Shown: piece after piece, positions 16,836-25,221 of the stretch
Position numbering within the stretch: position 1 is the first letter of the stretch
Layout: the number at the start of each line of letters is the position of its first letter
DNA from: DATCMA01 sp036563645
Lineage (GTDB): Bacteria > Actinomycetota > Actinomycetes > Mycobacteriales > Micromonosporaceae
DNA: 62,974 nucleotides
Reading direction: 5' to 3'
Assembly (NCBI GenBank): GCA_036563645.1
Contig: DATCMA010000061.1
Location: forward strand, 1 to 62,974
Program-made: the position numbers and the translations under genes
The notes under the pieces: model-generated
The model's database searches: none
Told to the model about the DNA's origin: nothing
The model's input: the letters and a program-made list of their open reading frames with translations, nothing else

Positions 16836-18515
16836 TTACCGGGCCGAGCAGGTGGGGGTCATGCCCGTACCGGTCCCTGTGCCTTGGAAGCCGAACTCCG
16901 TGGTCTGCCCGGCGTTGAGTGAGCCGTTGTAGCTCATGTTGGTGAACTGCACGGTGCCGCTATCCGCGCTCGGCGTGGCGTTCCACGCGTTCACGATGCG
17001 CGCCCCACTCGGCAAGGTCATCGTCACCGTCCACCCATTGATGCGGGAGGAGCCCGCGGTCACCCGCACCGTGGCGACGAAGCCGCCCTGCCACTGGTTG
17101 AGCGACACCGTCGCCGAGCAGCCAGCGCCACCCGGCGGGGTCGTCGGGGGCGTCGTCGGCGGAATCGTCGGGGGAGTCGTGGGCGGTGTCGAGGGCGGCG
17201 TGGTCGGCGGTGTCGTGGGCGGAGTCGTAGGCGGCGTGGTCGGGCCGTCGGCGAGCGTCGGGGTCGACCAGTCCCGCCACTGCGCCAGGTTGCCCGCCTT
17301 TCGGCTGGAGATTCGGAACGTGCCCGAGGCGGTGCCGGTCTTCAGCAGGAACTTCTGGATGTTCTGCTGCAGCGGGGTCCGCCACTCCCCGCGGGTCGCG
17401 CAGTGGGTGCCGTCCTGGACATCCGACCAGTACGTGATGTTGTCGCCCGCGCCGAGCGCCTTGTAGATCTCCGCGCCGCCGAGGGCCGCCACACTGCTGG
17501 ACTGCGCGCCCAGCCAGTCGATGTGCGGGTTGTCCATGATGAACAGACCGCGCGGCGCGATCATCCCGATCATCTGGTGGGTGTCCACCGGCAGGGCGGC
17601 CGGGTTGCCGGTGTACGAGCCGAACGCGTCACCCAGCCACGGCTGCTCGGAGTACGCGCTGCTCAGCGGCTGTGCCCCACCCTCTTGGGCGACGGCGCGG
17701 AACGAGTTGGTGCCGCCGGTGCCGGACTCGATGGGCATGGTGAGCGCGATGCGCTGGTCGAACACGCCGGCGACGAACGCGCCTTTGCCGAAGCGCGAGC
17801 AGCCGGTGACGCCGATGTCCGTCCGGAGGAGGTTGCCGCCCGACTGCTCGATGACGTCGATGATGCGGCTCACGCCCCAGGCCCAGGCCATGAGCAGACC
17901 GGTGCTGCTGGTGGAACCGTAGAGGGTGTAGAAGGCGCCCTGCTTGTTGTTTCGAGGCGTGCCTTCCCGACCGACGCTGTATGGGTCGTAGCTGATGACC
18001 GCGGCGCCGGAGTTTCGGATGGTGGTGGTGTCCGCGCCGAAACCGCCGTAGACGATGACCGCGGGGTAGGGGGCGCTACCGGTCGTTGGGAGTTGCACGC
18101 TCGCCGAGAAGCTCGCGCTGCGTCCGTTGTGGGACACGGTGACGGTGATGCTGCTGCTCGTCACCGTGCCCGTCACGCTCTGCGGTTTGGGTGGCTTGTC
18201 GCCGTAGACGTACCGCTCGGCGAGCTCCCGGATCTCGGCACGGCGGCACCGCCAGTCGGCTTTGCTCGTGACGCGCGTGCCGTCAAGTCTCTGGAAGGGG
18301 TCGGGAAGCCGGGGGTTGGGCGGAATCGAGCCGGGAATGGTGACCGGACAGTCCGCGCCTTCGTCCTCCACTGTGGAGGCGGCGGTCACCGCGGCGGTGC
18401 TCGCGAGGGCGACAGATCGAGGAGCTACCGCTACCGCTCCAGCGGCCGTGAGTGCGGTCACCGCTGGCAGGACGATCGCCATGCGGACCCTGGAGCGGCC
18501 CGATCTCATGGTCAC
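16836..18515 (-). CDS. Secreted CE15 4-O-methyl-glucuronoyl methylesterase with CBM2
   Basis: This enzyme cleaves the ester between lignin alcohols and 4-O-methylglucuronic acid of xylan. The 559-residue precursor has a basic, hydrophobic signal peptide of about 45 residues. The CE15 catalytic domain carries the nucleophile motif GCSRFGKG (Ser240), the downstream MPIESGTGG segment, and a late GTHCATRGEW that should supply the catalytic His. A TTPP/STPP linker of about 45 residues joins a C-terminal CBM2 (CSATVSLNQWQGGF to TPTCSAR) that binds cellulose or xylan. The start is GTG 18515 behind GGGGG; ATG 18509 is a close alternative. An inverted repeat sits inside its likely promoter. It is convergent with the island and divergent from the fibronectin-type gene. 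Confidence 0.92.
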   Translation of the reverse strand: MTMRSGRSRVRMAIVLPAVTALTAAGAVAVAPRSVALASTAAVTAASTVEDEGADCPVTIPGSIPPNPRLPDPFQRLDGTRVTSKADWRCRRAEIRELAERYVYGDKPPKPQSVTGTVTSSSITVTVSHNGRSASFSASVQLPTTGSAPYPAVIVYGGFGADTTTIRNSGAAVISYDPYSVGREGTPRNNKQGAFYTLYGSTSSTGLLMAWAWGVSRIIDVIEQSGGNLLRTDIGVTGCSRFGKGAFVAGVFDQRIALTMPIESGTGGTNSFRAVAQEGGAQPLSSAYSEQPWLGDAFGSYTGNPAALPVDTHQMIGMIAPRGLFIMDNPHIDWLGAQSSSVAALGGAEIYKALGAGDNITYWSDVQDGTHCATRGEWRTPLQQNIQKFLLKTGTASGTFRISSRKAGNLAQWRDWSTPTLADGPTTPPTTPPTTPPTTPPSTPPTTPPTIPPTTPPTTPPGGAGCSATVSLNQWQGGFVATVRVTAGSSRINGWTVTMTLPSGARIVNAWNATPSADSGTVQFTNMSYNGSLNAGQTTEFGFQGTGTGTGMTPTCSAR

Positions 18516-18570
18516 TCGGGCCCCCTTTCGACGACAACAAATCGACGATCACGGATGTTAGTTCCGTCAA

Positions 18571-18591
18571 GTTTCGACACTTCCTCGAAAC
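18571..18591 (-). promoter_or_regulatory. Inverted repeat inside the CE15 promoter spacer
   Basis: GTTTCGA and TCGAAAC (7-base arms, 7-base centre). On the minus strand TTGACA (18593-18598) lies immediately upstream, and 17 bases later GAAACT could serve as -10, so the repeat fills the spacer, an ideal repressor position. The CGAAA/TTTCG core resembles the CGAAA-N-TTTCG element reported before Streptomyces xylanase genes. Confidence 0.55.
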
Positions 18592-18793
18592 ATGTCAATG
18601 TCCTGGTGTCGCGGTGAGGTCCTCGTCGATCTCGCGATATGGGCGCCCCGTCGGCGCGTCATGCCTGGTATATGCCCGGTGACCGGCGGAAAGGTGGCGG
18701 TACTCTCTCGCGGCGCGGCGCGCTGTACCCCACCGCCCCGCCGGGAGCATTCGAAAACTCCGCCGTGACTGCGGCGGGATGCGTCGATAGCTC

Positions 18794-18808
18794 TCGAAAA
18801 GTTTTCGA
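18794..18808. promoter_or_regulatory. Perfect palindrome TCGAAAAGTTTTCGA
   Basis: A 15-base palindrome with the same CGAAA/TTTCG core as the CE15 site 200 bases away. It lies 107 bases before the fibronectin-type gene, so one regulator could act on both divergent genes. Confidence 0.55.
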
Positions 18809-18915
18809 TAACTCGCCCGGGTGACCGTGGCGCGAGGGTGGGTGGCGTCACGGCGCTGGCGCGCGGCGAGAGGAAGCGGCGAGTACGGACAGCAAAGAGA
18901 TATACACTCTTCGAT

Positions 18916-19632
18916 ATGAGATGCCGATCACAGATTGCCGCCGGGTTGGCGATCGCGGTCGCGGTCGGCGCGGGTTTCCTCATCGCGCCGGCGCGTGCGC
19001 TCGCCACGAGTGACCCGATCATCGTGCCGACGACGAGGCCGCCGGCGGCGCCGTACGTGGATTACCTGCCCCCGAGCCGACCCGGCCCGCTCAGGATCGA
19101 CTTCTCGGATGGCATCACGCTCACGTGGGGCGCGTCGACGGACAACTCCGGGTCCGTCTCCTACGAGGTCTACGCTGGCGGTCACCTCATCGCGACGGTG
19201 CGGGACACCCGATACGTCTACTCCTCGTCGCTTCCGACGGTGCGGATTCAGCCGTACTTCTTCGCGGTCCGTGCTGTGGACGCGGCCGGCAACGCCTCGC
19301 TGAAGGTGTTTGGCCCCGAGCACCCGGAACCACCGACCAACGTGGTGGTTGCGCCACCGCAGGGTCTCACGGTTGAGGACTGGACGCGCGGATACATCCG
19401 TCTGGTGTGGAAGGAACCAGCGGCTATTTCGCTCACCAGCCTTCCGTTGGCTGGCTACGGCGTGTCGGTCTCTGGGGCGGCGCGGCCGATCGTCAACCCA
19501 GTGATCGAGTCGGGCAACACCTTCCTCGTGCTGCCGGCCCCACCGCCCGGCCGGTACCGGTTCGCCGTGTGGACCATAGACGCCGCCGGCAACACCTCGA
19601 GGCCGATCACGGTGAGCGTCGTGCGTGAGTGA
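18916..19632 (+). CDS. Secreted fibronectin type III-like protein
   Basis: A 238-residue exported protein. A signal peptide of about 33 residues ends near PARALA. The rest is two beta-sandwich repeats, each with fibronectin III hallmarks: GITLTWGASTDNSGSVSYEVY, FFAVRAVDAAGNAS, then YIRLVWKEPA, RYRFAVWTIDAAGNTS. (Longest segments are split here by commas as separate strands.) No catalytic or carbohydrate-binding domain is visible, so it may be an accessory or adhesive component. A putative leaderless promoter (TACACT at 18903-18908) leads straight to ATG 18916. It faces the CE1 gene across a strong shared terminator. Confidence 0.75.
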   Translation: MRCRSQIAAGLAIAVAVGAGFLIAPARALATSDPIIVPTTRPPAAPYVDYLPPSRPGPLRIDFSDGITLTWGASTDNSGSVSYEVYAGGHLIATVRDTRYVYSSSLPTVRIQPYFFAVRAVDAAGNASLKVFGPEHPEPPTNVVVAPPQGLTVEDWTRGYIRLVWKEPAAISLTSLPLAGYGVSVSGAARPIVNPVIESGNTFLVLPAPPPGRYRFAVWTIDAAGNTSRPITVSVVRE

Positions 19633-19661
19633 GGCACTGTCGCTGGGGTTTCAGGTCACGA

Positions 19662-19696
19662 GAAACGGGCCCGTGCGGAAGGCACGGGCCCGTTTC
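19662..19696. terminator. Bidirectional hairpin terminator
   Basis: A perfect 15-pair stem (19662-19676 with 19682-19696, GAAACGGGCCCGTGC) and a five-base loop, between two convergent genes. Confidence 0.9.
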
Positions 19697-19718
19697 GTGG
19701 CGGTGATTGGTGGTGGCG

Positions 19719-21074
19719 TTACGCGCTCGTGCAGGGCTGGCCGTTAAGCGTGAACGCGCTGGGCCGTCCGGTGTTTCCGGTGTGGTTGGCCTGGAAGCCG
19801 ATGGTGGTCGACCCGTTCGGCGGAATGGTGGCGTTGTAGTGGAGGTTGCTCGCCGTCACCTGCCCCGACGTGGGCACGTAGTTCGCGTTCCAGCCGGAGA
19901 TGATGGTCTGTCCGGCGGGCAGGGTGAAGACGAGCGACCAGCCGTTGATGGTCGTCGTACCGGTGTTGGTGATGGTGATGGACGCGGTCAGCCCGGTGTT
20001 CCACGCGTTGACCTCGTAGCTCACGCGGCAGTTGGCGGTACCCGGAGGTGTGGTCGGCGGCGTGGTCGGGGGGATGGTCGGAGGAATCGTGGGCGGCGTC
20101 GAGGGGGGCGTGGTGGGCGGGACCGTCGGCGACTGGTTGGTCAGTCCGAAGAAGGCGATCGCCTCGGCCGCCATGCCGCTCTCCGGGAGGCTGTGGCCCG
20201 CCCCGTTGACGGTGATCGCCTCGACGAGCACCGTGCCCTGCGCGTTGGCGTACCGCTGCCGCCTCCAGTTGGGACGCGGCTGGTCGGTCGACGTGGGCGT
20301 GGTGCTCAGGCCGTGCACGTTGGTCCACTGCTCGACCGCTTCTTGAAGCAGGTTGTACGGCACGACGGTGTCGTTGGTGCCGTGCCAGAGCTGCACGCGG
20401 GGACGAGGCCCGGTGTAGCCCGGATACGCCTGCCGCACCAAGTCACCCCACTGCTGCGGGGTGCGGTTCATGGTGCCGCTGGTGCAGTTGCTGACCCAGG
20501 GCGCGTAGTCACCGGCGCCGGAGAAGCAGGCGAACGGAGTGCCCATGAAGGACGCGCCGGCCTTGAACACGTCCGGGTAGAGGGCGAGCAGGTGGTTGGT
20601 CATCATGCCGCCGGAGGAGCTCCCGGTGGCGTAGACGCGGTTCGGGTCACCGCCGTACCGCTGCTGGGCGTAGGTCACCATCGACATGATCGACACCGGG
20701 TCGCTGCCGGCGTCGCGGCGGGTGGACGCCGGGGACCAGGTGTCGAAGCAGTTGCCGAACCCCGCCTGCTGGGTCGCCGTCGGGTAGATGACGATGAACC
20801 CGTAGCGGTCGGCGAGCGAGGCGAACTCGCTGCTGGCGTAGAAGCCGGGTCCGGACCCGCCACACCCGTGCATCGCCACGACGATCGCTGGATTCCCGCG
20901 AGCGGAGTCCGGCACGTAGATGTGCATTCGCATGTTGCCGGGGTTGGGTCCGAAGTTGGTCACCTCCACCAGCGACGCGGCGTGGGCTGGCTGGGTGCCG
21001 ATGGGGGCGAGGGTCAGGCCAGCCGCCGCGAACGCGATAGTCACCCCGGCGGATAGCCACCGTGTGGTGCGCAT
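19719..21074 (-). CDS. Secreted CE1-type acetylxylan/feruloyl esterase with CBM2
   Basis: A 451-residue secreted esterase of the PHB-depolymerase/CE1 family that removes acetyl or feruloyl groups from xylan. The signal peptide (MRTTRWLSAG to PAHAAS) ends near residue 32. The catalytic part shows VVAMHGCGGSGPGFY (oxyanion region), nucleophile box ATGSSSGGMM, WHGTNDTVVPY (Asp region) and GAGHSLPE (His). A TTPP/IPP linker of about 35 residues and a C-terminal CBM2 (CRVSYEVNAWNTGL to LNGQPCTSA) follow. ATG 21074 is preferred over longer frames because GAAAGGA precedes it and the signal peptide begins there. Linker and binding module closely match the CE15 neighbour, suggesting shuffling by duplication. 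Confidence 0.9.
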   Translation of the reverse strand: MRTTRWLSAGVTIAFAAAGLTLAPIGTQPAHAASLVEVTNFGPNPGNMRMHIYVPDSARGNPAIVVAMHGCGGSGPGFYASSEFASLADRYGFIVIYPTATQQAGFGNCFDTWSPASTRRDAGSDPVSIMSMVTYAQQRYGGDPNRVYATGSSSGGMMTNHLLALYPDVFKAGASFMGTPFACFSGAGDYAPWVSNCTSGTMNRTPQQWGDLVRQAYPGYTGPRPRVQLWHGTNDTVVPYNLLQEAVEQWTNVHGLSTTPTSTDQPRPNWRRQRYANAQGTVLVEAITVNGAGHSLPESGMAAEAIAFFGLTNQSPTVPPTTPPSTPPTIPPTIPPTTPPTTPPGTANCRVSYEVNAWNTGLTASITITNTGTTTINGWSLVFTLPAGQTIISGWNANYVPTSGQVTASNLHYNATIPPNGSTTIGFQANHTGNTGRPSAFTLNGQPCTSA

Positions 21075-21178
21075 GGGGATTCCTTTCACGGCGCATCCTG
21101 CGCAGGGTCGGCGCACGTGACGGGACGCCGGGTGAGTCGGCGTACGGCACGACCCTGCTTCTGTAATAGATGACGCCA

Positions 21179-21207
21179 AATATCCCGACAAGGCGCCCAG
21201 ATGTCAA
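21179..21207 (-). promoter_or_regulatory. Putative promoter of the CE1 esterase gene
   Basis: TTGACA (21202-21207) and GATATT (21179-21184) on the minus strand with a 17-base gap. Just upstream are TCAATCGA and TCAATTGA 14 bases apart, a possible operator. Confidence 0.5.
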
Positions 21208-21347
21208 TCGACTGAAATCAATTGATAACCGTGTCCGAGCTGGCGCTGCGCACTCGGGATGGTCGGGTGGATGCGCCGGGCGGCTTCCTAGTAGATCGAA
21301 GATCTTCTACAGTCGGGACGGGGTGACGTCCCCCGGGAGGCCCCCTG

Positions 21348-22319
21348 GTGAGTCCGTTCAACGACCAAGAGATCCTCCCCGACCTCGCGCACGGCACGTT
21401 GCGGATTCCCCGCCGACCCGCGGTGGAGAGCCCGCGTGCCCTCGCCGTGACGCTGCTGGCGGATTACACGCTGCGACACCGCGCCTGGCTGCCGTCCGCA
21501 GCGATCGTAGCGCTGCTCGTGGAGTCGGGGCTGACCGCCGCGAGCGCGCGCACGGCGATCAGTCGGCTAGCCCGACGCGGTGTGCTGGAGCGGACGCGGC
21601 ACGGGCGGCAGAGCTTGTATCGCCTCACCCAACCAGCGGCGGCCACATTGGCCGCTGGGGGCCGCAGCGTCGTCGCCTTCGCGCTCGAGGCCGAGTCGTG
21701 GGACGGTCACTGGACCCTCATCGCCTTCTCCGTACCGCAGGAGCGGGAGTCGGTCCGGCGCGTGTTGCGCAGCCGGCTGCGGTGGATGGGATTCATGCCG
21801 CTGTACGACGGGCTGTGGGTGTCGCCCAACCCCCCACCGACGGAGATCACAGCGTTGGGCGGCAACGGTATCGGGGCGGTGACCGTTTTTCGTGCCCGTC
21901 ACGTCGACGTCGCTGGGTGTGTCGCGCGGGATCCTCGGCAGGCGTGGGACATGGCGGCGATTGACGCGCACTACGCCGCTTTCCTCACGCGCTGGGGGCC
22001 GCTCGTCCCGCGGGTGGCGACCGGCGACATCACGGGGGCGGAGGCGTTGCGCGCCCGCACCGAGGTGATGGAGATCTATCGACGGTTCAAGCTGCTCGAT
22101 CCCGCGCTGCCGATGCGGCTGATGCCCCCGGGATGGCTGCGACACCAGGCGCGGGAGACCTTCATGGCGCTCTACGACGGTCTCGCGGATCCGGCGGTGC
22201 AGTACGTGCGGCGAACCGTGGCCCGGGTCGCCGAGGGCTTCCAGCCCGGCATTCGCGCTCACACGGTGGCGGAGATGGTGGACGGGTTGGTCCCTGGTGA
22301 GGAAGCGCCCGGCGGGTAG
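21348..22319 (+). CDS. PaaX-family transcriptional regulator
   Basis: A 323-residue regulator from GTG 21348. The N-terminal winged helix is about residues 30-90 (AAIVALLVESGLTAASARTA then LARRGVLERTRHGRQSLYRLT). The PaaX central domain follows (WTLIAFSVPQERESVRRVLR, MPLYDGLWVSP) and the C-terminal domain (MEIYRRFKLLDPALPMRLMP, FMALYDGLADPAV). PaaX itself controls phenylacetate degradation, but actinobacterial PaaX-like proteins have varied targets. It is divergent from the CE1 esterase and no phenylacetate genes are in view, so regulation of neighbouring polysaccharide genes is possible but unproven. The palindrome GAAGATCTTC lies about 40 bases before the start. Confidence 0.88.
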   Translation: MSPFNDQEILPDLAHGTLRIPRRPAVESPRALAVTLLADYTLRHRAWLPSAAIVALLVESGLTAASARTAISRLARRGVLERTRHGRQSLYRLTQPAAATLAAGGRSVVAFALEAESWDGHWTLIAFSVPQERESVRRVLRSRLRWMGFMPLYDGLWVSPNPPPTEITALGGNGIGAVTVFRARHVDVAGCVARDPRQAWDMAAIDAHYAAFLTRWGPLVPRVATGDITGAEALRARTEVMEIYRRFKLLDPALPMRLMPPGWLRHQARETFMALYDGLADPAVQYVRRTVARVAEGFQPGIRAHTVAEMVDGLVPGEEAPGG

Positions 22320-22370
22320 GGGGTTGCCACACCCGCCGGGCAGTGGGAGTGCGCTGCGAAGCGCAATCGG

Positions 22371-22496
22371 TCACCGTTTGCCCTTCATGCGGTCGGTGAC
22401 CTCCCGGATCTTCTGCTGGGCACGCGGCACCTGCTGCTTGCCCTGCTGCGCGATGTCCTTGCCGCGTTCCTTGATGCGGTCGGTCGCCTTGGCCAT
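22371..22496 (-). CDS. Small basic amphipathic protein (41 residues)
   Basis: MAKATDRIKERGKDIAQQ opens a 41-residue protein that ends VTDRMKGKR, wholly charged and helical. GGAGGG sits 7 bases before ATG 22496. It resembles the short CsbD-like or stress-associated proteins of actinobacteria but is too short to assign. The clear ribosome site and codon use make it a likely real gene. Confidence 0.65.
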   Translation of the reverse strand: MAKATDRIKERGKDIAQQGKQQVPRAQQKIREVTDRMKGKR

Positions 22497-22634
22497 GTCA
22501 CAACCCTCCAGCTAGACGTGGTCAGCCGTTTACGTACCCCGCATCTATCGGCTTACCCATGTCTCGGCCGTGACCAGCGAAAAGTGGCGGCGCGAGGGCG
22601 GTGAGGTTTCGCTGTCGTTACGAGACCATTGCGG

Positions 22635-22648
22635 TGGGAGCGTTCCCA
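22635..22648. promoter_or_regulatory. CebR/CelR-type operator
   Basis: TGGGAGCGTTCCCA differs by one base from the 14-base operator TGGGAGCGCTCCCA bound by the cellobiose-sensing LacI-family repressors CelR (Thermobifida) and CebR (Streptomyces). It lies 184 bases upstream of the GH6 cellulase start, predicting cellobiose-induced expression. Confidence 0.9.
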
Positions 22649-22831
22649 TGCCATGATGACTGTCAATTAACGCGGGGGAGCCAACGTCACAGGGTCGCCG
22701 AGGGCAGTCCGGGAGACCGGAATCGGCGATCGTGCGCGCCCTGAGCCGTCAGGGGCGCAGGGCAAGTCAATCCAGTACCTAACCCGGCCGTCATGGCTGG
22801 GTGACCCGCGATGTCTGAGGAGACATTTCGC

Positions 22832-24670
22832 ATGAATCCGAAGAACCAGACGAGCACCTGGGGTGCGCGATGGCGCCGCGGCCTGACCGCTGGCGCGGCG
22901 GCCTTGCTGGGCTCTGGTGCTCTGGTTGCCCTGGCCTCCTCGCAGGCCAGCGCGGCTGCGGGCTGTCGGGTTGACTACCAGGTCAACCAGTGGAACACCG
23001 GGTTCACCGCGAACCTGACCATCACGAACCTGGGTGACCCGATCAGGGGCGGGTGGACCCTCGAGTGGGAGTTCGCCGGCAACCAGCAGATCACGCAGGC
23101 CTGGAACAGCGAATACACCCAGAACGGGCAGCGTGTGACGCTGCGGAACGCCGCCTGGAACGCCGACCTCGGCACCAACCAGAGCGCCTACGTCGGCTTC
23201 AACGCGTCGTACTCGGGGAGCAACCCCGCGCCCACCACGTTCCGGCTGAACGGCGTGGTCTGCAACGGCTCGACCACGCCGACGACGCCGCCGAGCACGC
23301 CTCCGAGCACCCCGCCGAGCACGCCTCCGAGCACTCCGCCGAGCACTCCGCCGAGCACGCCTCCGAGCACTCCGCCGAGCACGCCTCCGAGCACCCCGCC
23401 GGGTGGTGGCGGCCAGCGGGTGGACAACCCGTACGCGGGCGCGAAGGGCTACGTCAACCCGGAGTGGAAGGCCAAGGCCGAGTCGGTGCCCGGTGGCGAG
23501 CGGGTCTCCAACACGCCGACCTTCGTCTGGCTGGACCGGATCGCCGCGATCTACGGGACGCCGAACAGCAGCTCGAACGGCCCCATGGGCCTGCGTGACC
23601 ACCTCGACGAGGCGCTGAAGCAGGGCGCCGACTACGCGCAGTTCGTGATCTACAACCTGCCGGGTCGGGACTGCTCCGCGCTGGCGTCCAACGGTGAGCT
23701 GGGTCCGGACGAGCTGCCGCGCTACAAGAGCGAGTACATCGACCCGATCGCCGAGATCATGGGTGATCCGAAGTACCGCGACCTTCGGATCATCACGATC
23801 ATCGAGATCGACTCGCTGCCGAACCTGATCACCAACACCGGTGGTCGGGAGGGCGCGACCGAGATGTGCGACCGGGTGAAGCAGAACGGCGCGTACGTCG
23901 AGGGTGTCGCCTACGCTCTGCAGAAGCTCGGCGCGATCCCGAACGTCTACAACTACGTCGACGCGGCGCACCACGGCTGGATCGGGTGGGACGACAACTT
24001 CCGCGCCACCGCCCAGCTGCTCTACGAGGTCGCCGTCCGGTCCGGCAACATCCGCAACGTGCACGGCTTCATCACCAACACCGCGAACTACTCGGCGCTG
24101 GTGGAGCCGTACTTCAAGGTGACCGACACCGTGAACGGCGTGTCGGTGCGCCAGTCGAAGTGGGTCGACTGGAACAACTACGTCGACGAGCTCTCCTTCG
24201 CCCAGGCGTTCCGCCAGGAGCTGATCCGCGTCGGCTTCCCGAGCGACATCGGCATGCTGATCGACACGTCCCGTAACGGTTGGGGTGGCCCGGACCGGCC
24301 CACCGGCCCCGGCCCGCAGACCAGCGTGGACGCCTACGTCGACGGCAGCCGTGTGGACCGCCGTATCCACAAGGGCAACTGGTGCAACCAGGCCGGCGCT
24401 GGCCTCGGTGAGCGGCCCAAGGCGAACCCGGCCGCGGGTATCGACGCCTACGTCTGGGCCAAGCCGCCGGGCGAGTCGGACGGGTCCAGCCGGGAGATCC
24501 CGAACAACGAGGGCAAGGGCTTCGACCGGATGTGCGACCCGACCTACGGCGGCAACGCCCGTAACGGTTACAACCCCACCGGTGCGCTTCCCAACGCTCC
24601 GATCTCCGGTGCCTGGTTCCCGGAGCAGTTCGAGGAGCTGATGCGGAACGCTCACCCGCCGCTGGAGTGA
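22832..24670 (+). CDS. Secreted GH6 cellobiohydrolase with N-terminal CBM2 (Cel6B-like)
   Basis: A 612-residue precursor of an exo-beta-1,4-glucanase, close in layout to Thermobifida fusca Cel6B, which releases cellobiose from nonreducing chain ends by inversion. ATG 22832 follows GAGGAG by 8 bases, better than the in-frame ATG at 22811. The signal peptide ends at SSQASA. A CBM2 (CRVDYQVNQWNTGF to RLNGVVCNG) precedes an STPP-repeat linker. The GH6 domain starts near VDNPYAGAKGYVNPEW and carries signature VIYNLPGRDC, with Asp280 as the likely proton donor, then TIIEIDSLPNL, YNYVDAAHHGW, DTSRNGWGGP and WCNQAGAGLG. The long loops typical of exo-acting GH6 enzymes are present. A CebR-like operator lies upstream. 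Confidence 0.95.
   Translation: MNPKNQTSTWGARWRRGLTAGAAALLGSGALVALASSQASAAAGCRVDYQVNQWNTGFTANLTITNLGDPIRGGWTLEWEFAGNQQITQAWNSEYTQNGQRVTLRNAAWNADLGTNQSAYVGFNASYSGSNPAPTTFRLNGVVCNGSTTPTTPPSTPPSTPPSTPPSTPPSTPPSTPPSTPPSTPPSTPPGGGGQRVDNPYAGAKGYVNPEWKAKAESVPGGERVSNTPTFVWLDRIAAIYGTPNSSSNGPMGLRDHLDEALKQGADYAQFVIYNLPGRDCSALASNGELGPDELPRYKSEYIDPIAEIMGDPKYRDLRIITIIEIDSLPNLITNTGGREGATEMCDRVKQNGAYVEGVAYALQKLGAIPNVYNYVDAAHHGWIGWDDNFRATAQLLYEVAVRSGNIRNVHGFITNTANYSALVEPYFKVTDTVNGVSVRQSKWVDWNNYVDELSFAQAFRQELIRVGFPSDIGMLIDTSRNGWGGPDRPTGPGPQTSVDAYVDGSRVDRRIHKGNWCNQAGAGLGERPKANPAAGIDAYVWAKPPGESDGSSREIPNNEGKGFDRMCDPTYGGNARNGYNPTGALPNAPISGAWFPEQFEELMRNAHPPLE
23278..23402 (+). repeat. 12-base tandem repeat encoding the STPP linker
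   Basis: About ten imperfect copies of a 12-base unit (consensus CCGAGCACSCCB) encode Ser-Thr-Pro-Pro. Third-position changes alternate among copies (ACGCCT, ACCCCG, ACTCCG), suggesting both expansion by slippage and later drift. Confidence 0.85.
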
Positions 24671-24702
24671 CGCGGCTCCGTCTCGTGGGGATGGAACACC
24701 TG

Positions 24703-24744
24703 CGGGGCCTGGAGTAGCCGGGAAACCGGCCGCTCCAGGCCCCG
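24703..24744 (+). terminator. Terminator of the GH6 gene
   Basis: Bases 24703-24714 pair with 24733-24744 (12 pairs), with an inner five-pair GCCGG/CCGGC hairpin (loop GAAA), 32 bases after the stop. Confidence 0.85.
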
Positions 24745-24793
24745 TCGTCGCGACGCGCCCGTGCCCCACGCCGCGATGAGTCGGCCGGCCGTG

Positions 24794-25105
24794 TTACGGC
24801 ACGGTCTTCTCAATCGCCGCCGGACCGCTCTCCTCAAGCTCACGCCGAGCCCGCTCGACGTTGCGGGGCGTGGGGTCCTTGCCCTGCGCGCGGGCGAGAT
24901 CCTCGGGATCCCACGGTTGCTCCGCGCCGGTCCGGGCCGTCACCCGGGTGCCGCCGACCGCCCCCGGCTCGCCGAACCGGGGCGGCTGCGCGCCCGGGCC
25001 GCCATCGGTGATGAGCTGGGGTACGGTGCTCTCGTCCTCGACCGCCGCGGCCGCCTCGGGAGTTTCCTCCAGCGGGCGCGCTGCGGCTCGTTCACGCTCC
25101 GTCAT
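24794..25105 (-). CDS. Small hydrophilic hypothetical protein
   Basis: A 103-residue acidic protein (MTERERAAARPLEETPE start) from ATG 25105 behind GGAGG. It is low-complexity and probably disordered up to about residue 65, and ends in a charged helix (RNVERARRELEES). The family is unrecognised. The opening MTER-R resembles the small ORF at 54397-54594. It could form an operon with the upstream gene on the same strand. Confidence 0.6.
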   Translation of the reverse strand: MTERERAAARPLEETPEAAAAVEDESTVPQLITDGGPGAQPPRFGEPGAVGGTRVTARTGAEQPWDPEDLARAQGKDPTPRNVERARRELEESGPAAIEKTVP

Positions 25106-25221
25106 CGCCGCCTCCTCGCTCGCGCGGTCAAGGCTCCTCCCTACCCGGGTGCGGCGTGACCTATGCGTCGCGGGCCGGCTCGGACCCGTCGTCGCCCCGG
25201 GGCTCGGGCCCGGGCGCGCCG

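Larger units (their letters stand above)
18516..18915. promoter_or_regulatory. Divergent control region, CE15 and fibronectin-type genes
   Basis: A 400-base gap with no gene seen. It holds the CE15 promoter with its embedded inverted repeat (18571-18591), a half site TTCGAAAAC near 18749, a perfect palindrome (18794-18808), and a -10-like TACACT (18903-18908) seven bases before ATG 18916. Confidence 0.6.

Noticed and set aside
19707..21056. A 449-codon plus-strand frame opposite the CE1 esterase
   Set aside because: Gly/Arg/Val-rich shadow without a start signal; the esterase frame has signal peptide, catalytic motifs and CBM2.
22667..24769. A 700-codon open frame antisense to the GH6 gene
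   Set aside because: It is a shadow of the GH6 gene in a high-GC genome; it has no ribosome site and its Arg/Val-rich sequence matches no family.
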